A DNA stretch of 64,000 nt from Methylococcus capsulatus str. Texas = ATCC 19069 (GTDB lineage Bacteria > Pseudomonadota > Gammaproteobacteria > Methylococcales > Methylococcaceae): positions 677,982 through 741,981 of the forward strand of contig NZ_KE384224.1 in the NCBI RefSeq assembly GCF_000424685.1. Reading direction: 5' to 3'. Shown piece by piece: positions 25,214 through 33,925 of this stretch. Both the position numbers and the translations under genes were made by a program. The notes beneath the pieces are model-generated. The model saw only the letters and a program-made list of their open reading frames with translations. It was not told the DNA's origin and did no database searches. Every line of letters begins with the position of its first letter. Position 1 is the stretch's first letter.

Positions 25214-26832
25214 CCGCCACCCGAACCGCCGTCAAGGAGGACGGATTCATGGTCATCGATCGGCTGACGGCAAGCTTGCAGAGCCTGGGAACCCCGGAGT
25301 TCGGCAACGAGAAGGCCCAGGCGGGCGCCGTAGGGCCCGCCCTGCTGTGTCCGGTCATCCCCGAGGACTGGGGGGTCGCCGCCGAAGCCGCCGCGGCCCA
25401 AGGCTGCCGCTGGGCTGCGGGCTGGGGCGAGGCCCGCGGCGAAAGCTGGGTCGTCAATGCCCTCCTCGAAAAATCCGGCGACTACCTGCTGCTCAGAACG
25501 GTGCTCCCGCCGGGCCGGACCGGCCTGCCCTCGCACACGCCGCACTTCCCCGGCGCGGCCCGTCCCGAACGCCATACGCGGGACCTGCTGGGGCTGAAAT
25601 TCACCGGCCATCCCGACGACCGGCGCTGGGTGCGCCATCAAGCCTGGGGTGAACGCGAGTTCCCGCTGCGGCCGGATTTTCCCCTGTCCGGCCAGCCACC
25701 GGCCGTCACGGCGCCGGACCGGAGCTATGGATTCGCCTCCGCCCACGGCCCCGAGGTGAACGAAATCCCGGTCGGCCCCGTCCATGCCGGCATCATCGAA
25801 CCGGGGCATTTCAGATTCCTGGCGCTGGGAGAAACGGTGCTGAACCTGGAAGAACGCCTCGGGTACGTGCACAAGGGTATCGAGAAACTGGCCGAGGGCC
25901 GTGATCCCGAAGGACTGGCGCGACTGGCGGGGCGGGTATCCGGCGACACGACGGTGGGCCACGCCTGGGCCGCGTGCCAGGCCATGGAATGCGCCGCCGG
26001 CGTCGCGCCGCCGGAGCGGGCCCTGTGGCTGCGGGCGATCTTCATCGAACGGGAGCGGGTCGCCAATCATCTCAACGACATCGGCGCGATCTGCAACGAC
26101 ACGGCCTTCGCCTTCGGTCACTACCAGTTCAGCCGCCTGCGCGAACTCTGGCTCCGTGACAACCTGCGCTGGTTCGGCCATCGCCTGCTGATGGACCGGA
26201 TCGTGCCGGGCGGTGTCGCCGTGGACCTGCCGGCGGAAGCCACCAGCGCGATGCCGGGCGCCATGGCTGCCTTGCGAAGCGAGCTGGAAGAACTGAAGCC
26301 GATATTGGATGAAAGCACGATCTTTCAGGACCGCGTGGTCGGAGCGGGCGTGCTGCCGGAACGCATCGTCCGGGAACTGGGCTGTCTGGGCTACGTGGCC
26401 CGGGCCTGCGGCATCGGCCGCGACGTGAGGGAGCGGGCGCCGCACGCGCCGTACGACCGGCTGGGGGTCAAGGCCGTCACCCGCAGCGACGGCGATGTCG
26501 CTGCCCGCCTGTATGTCCGTTACGAAGAACTGTTCGCTTCGCTGGACATCATCGACCAATGCCTGCAGCGGATCGAACCGGGACCGCTGCGGACGGCCTG
26601 GCGCACCCCTCCGGCAAATGCCGAGGGACTGGGCCTGGTGGAGGGATGGCGCGGCGAAATCGCCACCCATGTGCGCTTCGACGGCAGCGGCAGCATCGTC
26701 CGCTTCTTCCCCCGCGACCCCAGCGTCTTCAACTGGCCTGCCCTGGAAAAACTCATCCTTGGCAACATCGTGCCGGACTTCCCTCTGTGCAACAAGTCGG
26801 TCAACGGCTCGTATTCCGGCCACGACCTCTAG
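25210..26832 (+). CDS. hyfG: HyfG-like large subunit lacking the NiFe ligands
   Basis: A 540-residue fusion of a NuoC-like N-terminal domain (about residues 1-170) and a NuoD/hydrogenase-large-subunit-like domain, as in HycE/HyfG. The second domain has EIPVGPVHAGIIEPGHFRF, EERLGYVHKGIEKL, FIERERVANHLNDIGAICND and ends VPDFPLCNKSVNGSYSGHDL. In active group 4 hydrogenases the first ligand motif is RVCGICGxxH; here the corresponding stretch is RVSGDTTVGH with no Cys. The last motif, DPCxxC, is DFPLCNKS with a single Cys. So at least three of four NiFe ligands are missing. This is therefore a hydrogenase-related (Ehr-like) subunit whose reaction is unknown. An alternative start is the ATG at 25249. 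Confidence 0.9.
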   Translation: MTATRTAVKEDGFMVIDRLTASLQSLGTPEFGNEKAQAGAVGPALLCPVIPEDWGVAAEAAAAQGCRWAAGWGEARGESWVVNALLEKSGDYLLLRTVLPPGRTGLPSHTPHFPGAARPERHTRDLLGLKFTGHPDDRRWVRHQAWGEREFPLRPDFPLSGQPPAVTAPDRSYGFASAHGPEVNEIPVGPVHAGIIEPGHFRFLALGETVLNLEERLGYVHKGIEKLAEGRDPEGLARLAGRVSGDTTVGHAWAACQAMECAAGVAPPERALWLRAIFIERERVANHLNDIGAICNDTAFAFGHYQFSRLRELWLRDNLRWFGHRLLMDRIVPGGVAVDLPAEATSAMPGAMAALRSELEELKPILDESTIFQDRVVGAGVLPERIVRELGCLGYVARACGIGRDVRERAPHAPYDRLGVKAVTRSDGDVAARLYVRYEELFASLDIIDQCLQRIEPGPLRTAWRTPPANAEGLGLVEGWRGEIATHVRFDGSGSIVRFFPRDPSVFNWPALEKLILGNIVPDFPLCNKSVNGSYSGHDL

Positions 26833-26843
26833 GAGCCGCCACC

Positions 26844-27353
26844 ATGAACAAGCTATTGGGCAAGATTGCCCGCGTAGGCATCGTCACCGAAACCTTCAAG
26901 CCGCTGACCGACCCCGAGCTGGACCGCCTGGGTACGGAACTCAAGGCCGTGATCGACGGGCGCTTCGCCGGGAGCCTCGCGATCCGGCAAGTCGACGCCG
27001 GTTCCTGCAACGCCTGCGAGCTGGAGATCGCCGCGCTGGGAAATCCCTTCTACGACATCGAGCGCTACGGCGTCCATTTCGTCGCCTCACCCCGCCATGC
27101 CGACGTGCTGATGGTGACAGGACCGGTTTCCCGCCACATGCAGGCGGCGCTGCAGGCAACCTGGGAGGCGACGCCGGAGCCCAAATGGGTCGTCGCGGTC
27201 GGAAGCTGCGCCGCCGACGGCGGCGAATTCGGCGTGAACTACGCAAGTTGTGGCGCGGTGGGCAACGTGCTCCCCGTGGACGCCGTGATCCCCGGCTGCC
27301 CGCCGACGCCGACCGATCTGGTTCGCGGCCTTCTGTCCCTGATCTCGCGGTAG
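26844..27353 (+). CDS. hyfI: HyfI-like (NuoB-type) iron-sulfur small subunit
   Basis: A 169-residue NuoB/HycG/HyfI-family protein. The proximal [4Fe-4S] ligands are all present: Cys55 and Cys58 in GSCNACELE, Cys122 in VGSCAADGG and Cys152 in PGCPPTP. It is shorter than E. coli HyfI (about 250), keeping only the core. It starts 11 bp after the large subunit stop. The electron-transfer cluster is kept although the large subunit lost its NiFe site, as in complex I. No HyfA/HyfH-type ferredoxin subunit and no maturation (hyp) genes are in the window, so the electron donor is unknown. Confidence 0.92.
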   Translation: MNKLLGKIARVGIVTETFKPLTDPELDRLGTELKAVIDGRFAGSLAIRQVDAGSCNACELEIAALGNPFYDIERYGVHFVASPRHADVLMVTGPVSRHMQAALQATWEATPEPKWVVAVGSCAADGGEFGVNYASCGAVGNVLPVDAVIPGCPPTPTDLVRGLLSLISR

Positions 27354-27365
27354 CGAGCCGCAGTC

Positions 27366-27758
27366 TCAACGCCGTGTTCGCGGGTGGCCGGCCAAGGCGG
27401 CGCAGCCTTCGAATCCCGTGGCTATCGAAGCCAGGCACCAAGCCCGGTCCCGCCGTTGCTGCAGCAGGCTGAGATGACGGTTGAGGAGAGGGCGGATGGT
27501 TTCGTTGTAATGCGTAGGCACCAGCCAGATGTCCGGCAGCTCCCGCTCGACGAAGCCGAACAGCTCGTCGGTGAATGCGGCGCTCACGCTGTCCACCCCG
27601 GAAAAATCGAGTTCGATCCAGTTGCCGGCCTTGCGCCCCAGACTGGCGATCACCGACCGCGCCTGACGGACCGAATCGAGCGCGTGGGTCGTGGGACTGG
27701 CATAAGCCGAGAGGTGGATCGTGGCTGTCGCGCCGCGGGAAGGATCGGACGAATTCAT
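27366..27758 (-). CDS. STAS-like (DUF4325-type) protein
   Basis: A 130-residue protein starting MNSSDPSRGATATIHLSAY. The core WIELDFSGVDSVSAAFTDELFGFVERELPD (quoted LDFSGVDSVSAAFTDELFGF) matches the STAS-like DUF4325 fold, in which the Ser after SGVDS is the position phosphorylated in anti-sigma antagonists. Such proteins usually act with a histidine-kinase-like ATPase partner, and none is adjacent. It is convergent with the hyfI-like gene, 13 bp stop to stop. A regulatory link to the operon is possible but not shown. Confidence 0.65.
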   Translation of the reverse strand: MNSSDPSRGATATIHLSAYASPTTHALDSVRQARSVIASLGRKAGNWIELDFSGVDSVSAAFTDELFGFVERELPDIWLVPTHYNETIRPLLNRHLSLLQQRRDRAWCLASIATGFEGCAALAGHPRTRR

Positions 27759-28028
27759 CGCATCGGCGAAAGATGACCGGTGGTTCCTGAACAAGCGGGA
27801 AACACGGTTCGTGCCAGTCCGGTCTGAGACGAAGCCATTGAATCACCTGAAGACCGTCGGAATTCCTTCCGGGCGCTGGTGGAAATCCACCCTCGGTATT
27901 TGGGGATTCCAGCCGGCCATCGAACTCCCTCGACCTCGGGCTCTTGTCTGTTGATCTGCCATCACGGAACATTCCGGAGTACAGGCACCTCCCGGAACCT
28001 TTCCGCCAGTCACACCCGAAGGAGACGC

Positions 28029-28823
28029 ATGGACGGACATAACCGGAACATTCATGGCGTACTGTTCGACCTGGACGGTGTGCTCTATGTGGACTCGCAG
28101 CCCCTTCCCGGTGCCGTGGAGGCCGTCGCGAAGATCAAGGCCGGCGGCTGGATCTGCCGCTTCGTCACCAACACCAGCACGTCATCCCTGGCGACACTGG
28201 AACGAAAGATCAGGGCGCTGGGTTTTCCGGTGGAAAGAAGCGAGATCATTAGCGCCCCACAGGCCGCCTTGCGCCATCTGCGGACCACAGGCCTCAGCGC
28301 CCACCTGCTGCTGGAGGATGACGTGAAAGCCGATTTCGCCGGCATCCCCCAGGCATCGATGGAGGATGCCGAGGCTCTGGTGCTGGGCGACACCGCCGAG
28401 GTCTGGACCCATGACTGCCTCGACCGGATGTTCAACGCCATCCTGCGGGGAGCCCAGCTCATCGCCGTGCACAAGAACCGCTTCTGGCAAACCGGCCAGG
28501 GCCTGCGCATGGACATCGGCGGGCTGGTGGCCGCGCTCGAATACTGCGCCGGCGTCCGGCCCTGGGTCATGGGCAAACCCTCGGCGGATTTTTTCGCCAT
28601 CGCCCTCCGGGACATGGGGCTGCCGCCCGAACGGGTCGCCATCGTCGGAGACGACATCGAGGCGGACATCGGCGGAGGACGGGCCGCGGGGCTCTACGGC
28701 ATCCTTGTCCGAACCGGCAAGTTCCGGCCTTTCCAACTGGAAACCGGCTCCATGCAGCCCGACCGGATCATCGACTCCATCGCCGATTTGCCGGATCTTC
28801 TGGTGGATACTCTATTTCCGTAG
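28029..28823 (+). CDS. HAD-superfamily IIA phosphatase (LHPP-like)
   Basis: A 264-residue HAD hydrolase of subfamily IIA, resembling the LHPP/TIGR01458 group. Motif I is GVLFDLDGVLYVD (Asp nucleophile), motif II FVTNTSTSS, the C2 cap follows, and motifs III/IV are VMGKPSADFFAIAL and VAIVGDDIEADIGGG. A strong GAAGGAGA ribosome site precedes the ATG at 28029. Family members dephosphorylate small phosphorylated metabolites, pyrophosphate or phospho-amino acids; the substrate here is not readable. It stands alone, with about 270 bp of unremarkable sequence upstream and a WecA/MraY-type gene downstream. Confidence 0.88.
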   Translation: MDGHNRNIHGVLFDLDGVLYVDSQPLPGAVEAVAKIKAGGWICRFVTNTSTSSLATLERKIRALGFPVERSEIISAPQAALRHLRTTGLSAHLLLEDDVKADFAGIPQASMEDAEALVLGDTAEVWTHDCLDRMFNAILRGAQLIAVHKNRFWQTGQGLRMDIGGLVAALEYCAGVRPWVMGKPSADFFAIALRDMGLPPERVAIVGDDIEADIGGGRAAGLYGILVRTGKFRPFQLETGSMQPDRIIDSIADLPDLLVDTLFP

Positions 28824-28934
28824 GTCCTGCCCTCCCTCCCTCGGGAACCATCGACTATAATTTGATCTGGCTTGGATTCCGCGCGGTTGCGGAGAGCCGC
28901 GCGTTCTTCACTTTTCGGGCAAATCATCAGATCC

Positions 28935-30152
28935 GTGGCACTGATCGAGGATATCCTTGGCTACTTCGGCAATGCGAGTCCGGTCCTGGTCTCGGGCGGC
29001 GGACTCGCATTCACCGCCCTTCTCATCCACCTGCTGAGCAAACCCGCCGAACGCGTCGGCCTGATAGACCGGCCCGGGGGGCGGAAGACGCACGAGGGAC
29101 TGGTCCCGCTCACCGGCGGGCTGGCCATCTACGGCGGTTTCGTCTTCGCCTCGAGCTGCGGCACCGGAATCGTTTCCCCCATTTTGCTGCTGGGGATGGG
29201 ACTCGTCCTGGTGGTCGGCCTGATCGACGACCTTTACGGGCTGTCCGCGCGATTCCGGCTCGTGGCCGAAATCTGTGCCGCCCTGATCATGGTGGTGTGG
29301 GGAGGAAAGATGATCCATGATCTCGGTGACATCGTCGGCACAGGCTCGCTGCGGCTCGGTCTGTTCGCCATCCCCTTCACGGTCTTGTGCACGGTGGGAT
29401 TCATCAACGCCTTCAACATGTCCGATGGCATTGACGGCTTGGCCTCGGGCTGCGCCATCACGGCCATGTCATGGTTCATCGTCGCGACCTGGCTGGCAGG
29501 GCAACCGATAAATCCCAAGGAATGGGTTCTGCTGGCGGCCATTCTCGGCTTCGCCGCCTACAACGTGCGCCACCCCTTGCGCAAGAAGGCCTCGGCTTTC
29601 CTCGGTGATTCCGGCAGCATGCTGCTCGGCTTCGCGTTGTCCTGGGTCGCCATCCAGATGGTGGAGGGAGGGCCGAACCGCATCCTCTCACCCATCGCGG
29701 TGGCATGGGTGCTGGCGCTGCCCGTCATCGACACGGTCAGACTCATGCTCCAGCGGGGACTGCGGGGCGGCAACCCTTTCGTGGCGGACCGCGAGCATCT
29801 CCACCACATCCTGTTGCGGAAAAACTTGACGCCGGGTCAGACCTCGTGGCTGCTGGTGGGCATCAACGGGGTGCTCGGCGCCATCGGAGTGATGAGCCAC
29901 CATCTGGGAGTGCCCGACTCGTGGCTGACCGTCGGGTTCATCGGGATTTTCGCGATGCATTACCGGCTGACGACTTACGGCTGCCGGCTGGACCAAGCCG
30001 ATTCCGCTATCCAGCCGTCAACGGTGTCTGAAAGTCTCAATGCCCTGTCGGTCCGGCACTGCCTGCCGAAGACGGCCGAGTTGCCGATGGAGGTCAGCCC
30101 CACCTCCGGGGACATCGGCGGCTCCCGCGACGGGCGGCTCCGGCGCCATTGA
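28935..30152 (+). CDS. WecA/MraY-family undecaprenyl-phosphate sugar-1-phosphate transferase
   Basis: About 405 residues, polytopic. Signature segments are GLIDRPGGRKTHEGLVPLTGG, VVGLIDDLYGL (DD magnesium site), FINAFNMSDGIDGLASG (NxxDGIDG) and FLGDSGSMLLGF, then DREHLHHILL, the HLHH motif that favours WecA over MraY. It transfers HexNAc-1-phosphate from the UDP-sugar to undecaprenyl phosphate and could start the polysaccharide made by the left-hand cluster. The GTG at 28935 is preferred because a TATAAT (28856-28861) lies just before the other in-frame start, a TTG at 28872. The C-terminal tail of about 50 residues is polar and atypical. Confidence 0.85.
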   Translation: MALIEDILGYFGNASPVLVSGGGLAFTALLIHLLSKPAERVGLIDRPGGRKTHEGLVPLTGGLAIYGGFVFASSCGTGIVSPILLLGMGLVLVVGLIDDLYGLSARFRLVAEICAALIMVVWGGKMIHDLGDIVGTGSLRLGLFAIPFTVLCTVGFINAFNMSDGIDGLASGCAITAMSWFIVATWLAGQPINPKEWVLLAAILGFAAYNVRHPLRKKASAFLGDSGSMLLGFALSWVAIQMVEGGPNRILSPIAVAWVLALPVIDTVRLMLQRGLRGGNPFVADREHLHHILLRKNLTPGQTSWLLVGINGVLGAIGVMSHHLGVPDSWLTVGFIGIFAMHYRLTTYGCRLDQADSAIQPSTVSESLNALSVRHCLPKTAELPMEVSPTSGDIGGSRDGRLRRH

Positions 30153-30190
30153 GGGGCACCGCCGGCGATCGGCATTCGAAAGACATCGGG

Positions 30191-30211
30191 TACGCGGCTC
30201 AACGCCGCGTA
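30191..30211. terminator. Hairpin between two convergent genes
   Basis: Perfect 8-bp inverted repeat TACGCGGC/GCCGCGTA with loop TCAAC; the loop contains the stop codon of the minus-strand ligase gene. It lies 39 bp beyond the end of the WecA-like gene. No T-tract follows on either strand, so termination activity is uncertain. Confidence 0.35.
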
Positions 30212-31695
30212 TAGCGGTGCTTCACACCGGCGGGAAAGTACTCCGGATCACCGAAAGGCCGCAGCACCACATGCGGAGTCTGCCGCGCACGCGGCGTGTA
30301 ATGGGCGAACTCGCTGTTCAGGCGCAGGAGTTCGGTCCGCACCGACTCGGCGATGCTCGCCGCCTTGGCCTCGTCTGCCTCCACGCCCGGCAACAGTTCC
30401 ACCGTCAGCAGAAGCTCGCGGTCGCCCGCCGAGTCTTCCGGCGCCTCGAGGACGAACTTGCCGCTGACCCAGTCGACGATGCCGGGCTGCTCCAACCCGA
30501 CCGTCACGTTCTCCGGATAGATGTTGGCCCCGTAATACGAAACGGTGAAATCGGCCCGCCCGAACAGGTAGACGAAAGGCAACGGCCGTTCGCCCCAGGC
30601 CGGATCGAATCCGTACTCGGTGAGATCATGCGTCCCCCAGTCGCGCAGGAAGTCCCGCATCTCGGCGTAGCCGACCAGCCCGCCCCGGTCGGCGATGTGG
30701 TAGCGGAGCAGGGGCACACCGTTGTCGCCGGTCACCACCAGCGTGCCTTCGTGCAGCTCGAAATAGCGGCTCAAGGGATCGTACTGCACCAGCGTCGGCA
30801 GCCTGGATTCGCCGAACAGCTCGCGGGCCGCCTGGGGATGGGCAGCGAAAAAACGGCGGATGGCGATGCTCAGAGGCGTTTCGTTGCCCAGGACGCCCCC
30901 ATCGGCCGTGCCGTAAAGCGATGCGGTATCGTAGCAGGGCGAGTCGGACCCGATCCGGGCGCAGACGAGGGAACGCCATTCCTCGCTGAACACCTCGCCG
31001 GCGAACACCAGCTTCACCGCATGGCGATCCCAGGAAATCCCCGCGGCCGCGCCGCCATCGATCACGTCTTTGACGAACGGCGGATAACCCAGCAGCACCG
31101 TCTGCTCGAAATGCGGCGCCAGCTCGCGGATCACCCGGAAGATTTCGTCGGAGCGGTTGCCGGGCGTCGCCACCGTGATCGGATACCCCTTGCGGGCGAG
31201 ATGCCACAGGCAGGAGGTGGTGTAGATGCCGCCGACCCAGTTCCCCAGGGCGAAACACACGACCGCCAGCGTACTGCGGGCGTGGACCTGGAAGGCATCG
31301 CGGAACACCTGTTCGAAGCGCAAGGCGATATCGAGCTCATGGTGTAGAGCCCTCGGCCAGAAGGTCGGCTTGCCGGTGGAACCGGAAGACACCGCGATCC
31401 TGTCGCAGCCCGCCAGGTTCCCGCCCCAGCAGCGCTCCGGCAGAGGGTACGCCTGCATGTAGTTGGGTTTGTCGGTCAAAGGCAGACGGACGAAGTCGGC
31501 GAGTGTCCGCACCGCGTCCGGCCGAATCCCGTGCGCCGCCAGAAAGGACTGGTAGGCAGGCACCTCCGCCGCCGCCCGCTGGAATAGCGAGAGAGCGGCA
31601 ACGCCGGGGTCGCAGGCCAGCCGTTCGGCCAGCAGATCCTCCAGGGAGCGATCCAGAAACCGCATCGGCTGATCAGCGAGAAGGGGGACGGTCAT
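30199..31695 (-). CDS. PaaK-like adenylate-forming enzyme
   Basis: A 498-residue member of the phenylacetate-CoA-ligase-like branch of the ANL superfamily. It starts at ATG 31695 (MTVPLLADQPMRF) after a GGAGA ribosome site. Motifs: RIAVSSGSTGKPTFWPR (P-loop A3), LVFAGEVFSEEWRSL, DTASLYGTADGGVLGNETPL, LLRYHIADRGG and YLFGRADFTVSYYGANIYPENV. The sugar-acid or aromatic-acid substrate cannot be identified. No thiolation or oxygenase genes are nearby, so phenylacetate catabolism is unlikely. Similar stand-alone proteins are often annotated as CoF synthetase or capsular polysaccharide proteins. It is divergent from the Nif3-like gene. Confidence 0.75.
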   Translation of the reverse strand: MTVPLLADQPMRFLDRSLEDLLAERLACDPGVAALSLFQRAAAEVPAYQSFLAAHGIRPDAVRTLADFVRLPLTDKPNYMQAYPLPERCWGGNLAGCDRIAVSSGSTGKPTFWPRALHHELDIALRFEQVFRDAFQVHARSTLAVVCFALGNWVGGIYTTSCLWHLARKGYPITVATPGNRSDEIFRVIRELAPHFEQTVLLGYPPFVKDVIDGGAAAGISWDRHAVKLVFAGEVFSEEWRSLVCARIGSDSPCYDTASLYGTADGGVLGNETPLSIAIRRFFAAHPQAARELFGESRLPTLVQYDPLSRYFELHEGTLVVTGDNGVPLLRYHIADRGGLVGYAEMRDFLRDWGTHDLTEYGFDPAWGERPLPFVYLFGRADFTVSYYGANIYPENVTVGLEQPGIVDWVSGKFVLEAPEDSAGDRELLLTVELLPGVEADEAKAASIAESVRTELLRLNSEFAHYTPRARQTPHVVLRPFGDPEYFPAGVKHRYTRR

Positions 31696-31787
31696 GGGCT
31701 TGTCTCCAGGTCGGAAGATTGAAGATGATAGAACCACTGTGACTCGAGGGATAATCGAAGATTCCAACACGGCTTGCATCGCGCTCC

Positions 31788-32555
31788 ATGGCACTCACCC
31801 GCTCCGCTCTCGAACGATTCCTCGCTGGGCTGCTGAATCCCGGCGCATTCGCCGATTACGGCCCGAACGGCCTGCAGGTCGAGGGACGGGAGGAAATCCG
31901 GCGGATCGCCTTCGCGGTGTCCGCGACGGCCCATTCCATCGCCGCGGCCGCCGAATGGCAGGCCGACGCGCTGATCGTGCATCACGGCCTGTTCTGGAAA
32001 TTCCACGGCGCCCGGCCGCTGGTGGGACCGTTCGCGAGGCGGGTGTTTCCGCTGGTGCGCCAGGCCATCAATCTGTTCGCTTACCACTTGCCGCTCGATG
32101 CCCACCCGGAAATCGGCAATGCCGCGGTGCTGGGACACAGGATCGGCTTGGGCGAACAGGCGCCGTTCGGCGACCATCAGGGCTGTCCCACCGGGGTCCG
32201 GGGCAGACTGCGAGAGAGTCTACCGGCCTCGGCGCTGCGCGAGCGGCTGGCGGAAATCCTCGAACACCCGGTGTTGCTGGCCACGCCGGATGCGACGGCT
32301 CCGGTTTGCACGATCGGGATCATCACCGGCGGCGCCAACGGCGGCTGGGCCGAGGCGGCCAAGGCGGGCCTGGACGCTTATATCACCGGGGAAATGAGCG
32401 AACACGACTGGCACGAGGCGCAGGAAGCGGGGATACACATGTATGCAGGCGGTCACAATGCCACCGAGCGGTTCGGCATTCAGGCCCTGATGGAACGGAT
32501 CGGACGCGATCTGGAAGTCGAGTGCCGTTTCATCCCGAGTGCGAACCCGGCCTGA
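31788..32555 (+). CDS. Nif3-like dinuclear metal-centre protein
   Basis: A 255-residue NIF3/YbgI family protein. It has the metal-binding His and Asp/Glu residues of the family in ALIVHHGLFW (HHG), FAYHLPLDAHPEIGNAAVLG (H-x3-D-x-H) and, near the C-terminus, AYITGEMSEHDWHEAQEAG and YAGGHNATERFGIQAL (quoted GGHNATERFG, H and E ligands). Family members form a toroidal hexamer with a di-metal site; a GTP cyclohydrolase 1 type 2 label has been used, but the physiological role is unsettled. It is convergent with the beta-CASP gene, stop to stop in 5 bp. Confidence 0.92.
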   Translation: MALTRSALERFLAGLLNPGAFADYGPNGLQVEGREEIRRIAFAVSATAHSIAAAAEWQADALIVHHGLFWKFHGARPLVGPFARRVFPLVRQAINLFAYHLPLDAHPEIGNAAVLGHRIGLGEQAPFGDHQGCPTGVRGRLRESLPASALRERLAEILEHPVLLATPDATAPVCTIGIITGGANGGWAEAAKAGLDAYITGEMSEHDWHEAQEAGIHMYAGGHNATERFGIQALMERIGRDLEVECRFIPSANPA

Positions 32556-32560
32556 ATCCG

Positions 32561-33919
32561 TCATCCCAAACCGACCGTTTCCCGGTATTCGGGTACCCGG
32601 CAATCCCACCCCAGTTCATGCTCGATCCGGAAACGGAGCGAGTCCGCAGCCTCGGGCTCGCCATGGGTGACGAACGTCTTGAGCGGCGGCTTGGGACATT
32701 GCCGCAGCCAGTCGAGAATCTCACTGTAATCGGCATGGGCCGACAGGTTTTCGACCAGCCCCACCTCGGCACGGACCGGCACGTATTCGCCATGGATCTT
32801 GACCGCTTCGGCGCCGCCCAGGATCGCCGCGCCTCGCGTCCCCGGCGCCTGGAAGCCCGTGAACAGCACGGTATTGCGGTGATCCGGAGCGAAGGCCTTG
32901 AGGTGGTGCAACACGCGTCCGCCGGTCGCCATGCCGCTCGCCGATATCAGGACCATCGGCGTCCGCCGGGCGCTCAGCCCCTTGGATTCCTCGGCGGTAT
33001 TGACGTAGCGCGCGGTCCGGCACACCGCCTCGGCCTCCGCGGACGAAAGCCGGTGCTCAGAGCGGTAACGGCGGAACAGCTCGGTAGCGTCGACAGCCAT
33101 GGGGCTGTCGAGATAAACGGGAACGTCCGGCATCCTCCCGGCAGCCTTCAGACGGTGAATGCAATACAGCACGCTCTGGGCGCGGCCGACGGCGAAGGCC
33201 GGGATCAGCACGACGCCGCCGCGGCGAAAGGTCCGTCCAATATAGTCGCCGAAAGTTTCCACCGGGTCTTCCGCGGCGTGACGGCGATTGCCATAGGTGG
33301 ATTCGACCACGAGGAAATCGGCCGCCGGGCAGGACGCCGGGCTACGCATGGTCGGATCATTCGGCCGCCCCAGGTCGCCCGAGAAGGCGAGGGAGGAACG
33401 CAGGCCCCGGAGCACCACCGAAGCCGCCCCGAGGATATGTCCCGCCGGCTGGAAGCGGAACCGGAATTCGCCGCCCAGACGCACCTCGCGGCCGTAATCG
33501 ACCGGCTCGAACAGATCGAGGCAGCGCTCGGCATCTTCCCGCGTGTACAGCGGCAAGGCCGGATGGTGGCGCGAGAAACCGCGCCGGTTGGCATACTCGG
33601 CTTCCTCCTCCTGCAGGTGGCCGCTGTCGGGCAACAGTATCCGGCACAGGTCGAAGGTCGCCGGCGTGCAATGGATGCGTCCGGCGAAACCGTTGCGCGC
33701 CAGCAGCGGTATATAGCCGCTGTGGTCGACATGCGCATGAGTCAGGACCAGTGCGGCGAGACTGTCCGGCGCCACCGGGAAAGGTTCACGGTTGCGCAGC
33801 CGGAGCTGCTTGAACCCCTGGAACAACCCGCAATCCACCAGGATGCGGCACTGCCCCTCGGTCACCAGATATCTGGAACCGGTGACGGTCCCGGTGGCGC
33901 CGATGAAGCCCAGTTCCAT
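32561..33919 (-). CDS. Beta-CASP metallo-beta-lactamase RNase-like protein
   Basis: A 452-residue MBL-fold protein. The MBL site is VLTHAHVDHSGYIPLL (HxHxDH). Other ligands are in FQPAGHILGAASVVL and SFSGDLGRPNDP-like (AFSGDLGRPND). The beta-CASP domain and RMMBL tail follow: LVVESTYGNRRH, IPAFAVGRAQSVLYCIH, VLISASGMATGGRVLHHLK, FTGFQAPGTRGAAI, and ENLSAHADYSEILDWL with TFVTHGEPEAADSL. This full set characterises CPSF73/TTHA0252-type RNases that cut RNA with zinc. Substrate in the cell unknown. It starts 7 bp beyond the stop of the Met/His-rich protein upstream, so both may be co-transcribed. Confidence 0.9.
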   Translation of the reverse strand: MELGFIGATGTVTGSRYLVTEGQCRILVDCGLFQGFKQLRLRNREPFPVAPDSLAALVLTHAHVDHSGYIPLLARNGFAGRIHCTPATFDLCRILLPDSGHLQEEEAEYANRRGFSRHHPALPLYTREDAERCLDLFEPVDYGREVRLGGEFRFRFQPAGHILGAASVVLRGLRSSLAFSGDLGRPNDPTMRSPASCPAADFLVVESTYGNRRHAAEDPVETFGDYIGRTFRRGGVVLIPAFAVGRAQSVLYCIHRLKAAGRMPDVPVYLDSPMAVDATELFRRYRSEHRLSSAEAEAVCRTARYVNTAEESKGLSARRTPMVLISASGMATGGRVLHHLKAFAPDHRNTVLFTGFQAPGTRGAAILGGAEAVKIHGEYVPVRAEVGLVENLSAHADYSEILDWLRQCPKPPLKTFVTHGEPEAADSLRFRIEHELGWDCRVPEYRETVGLG

Positions 33920-33925
33920 GGAGGA

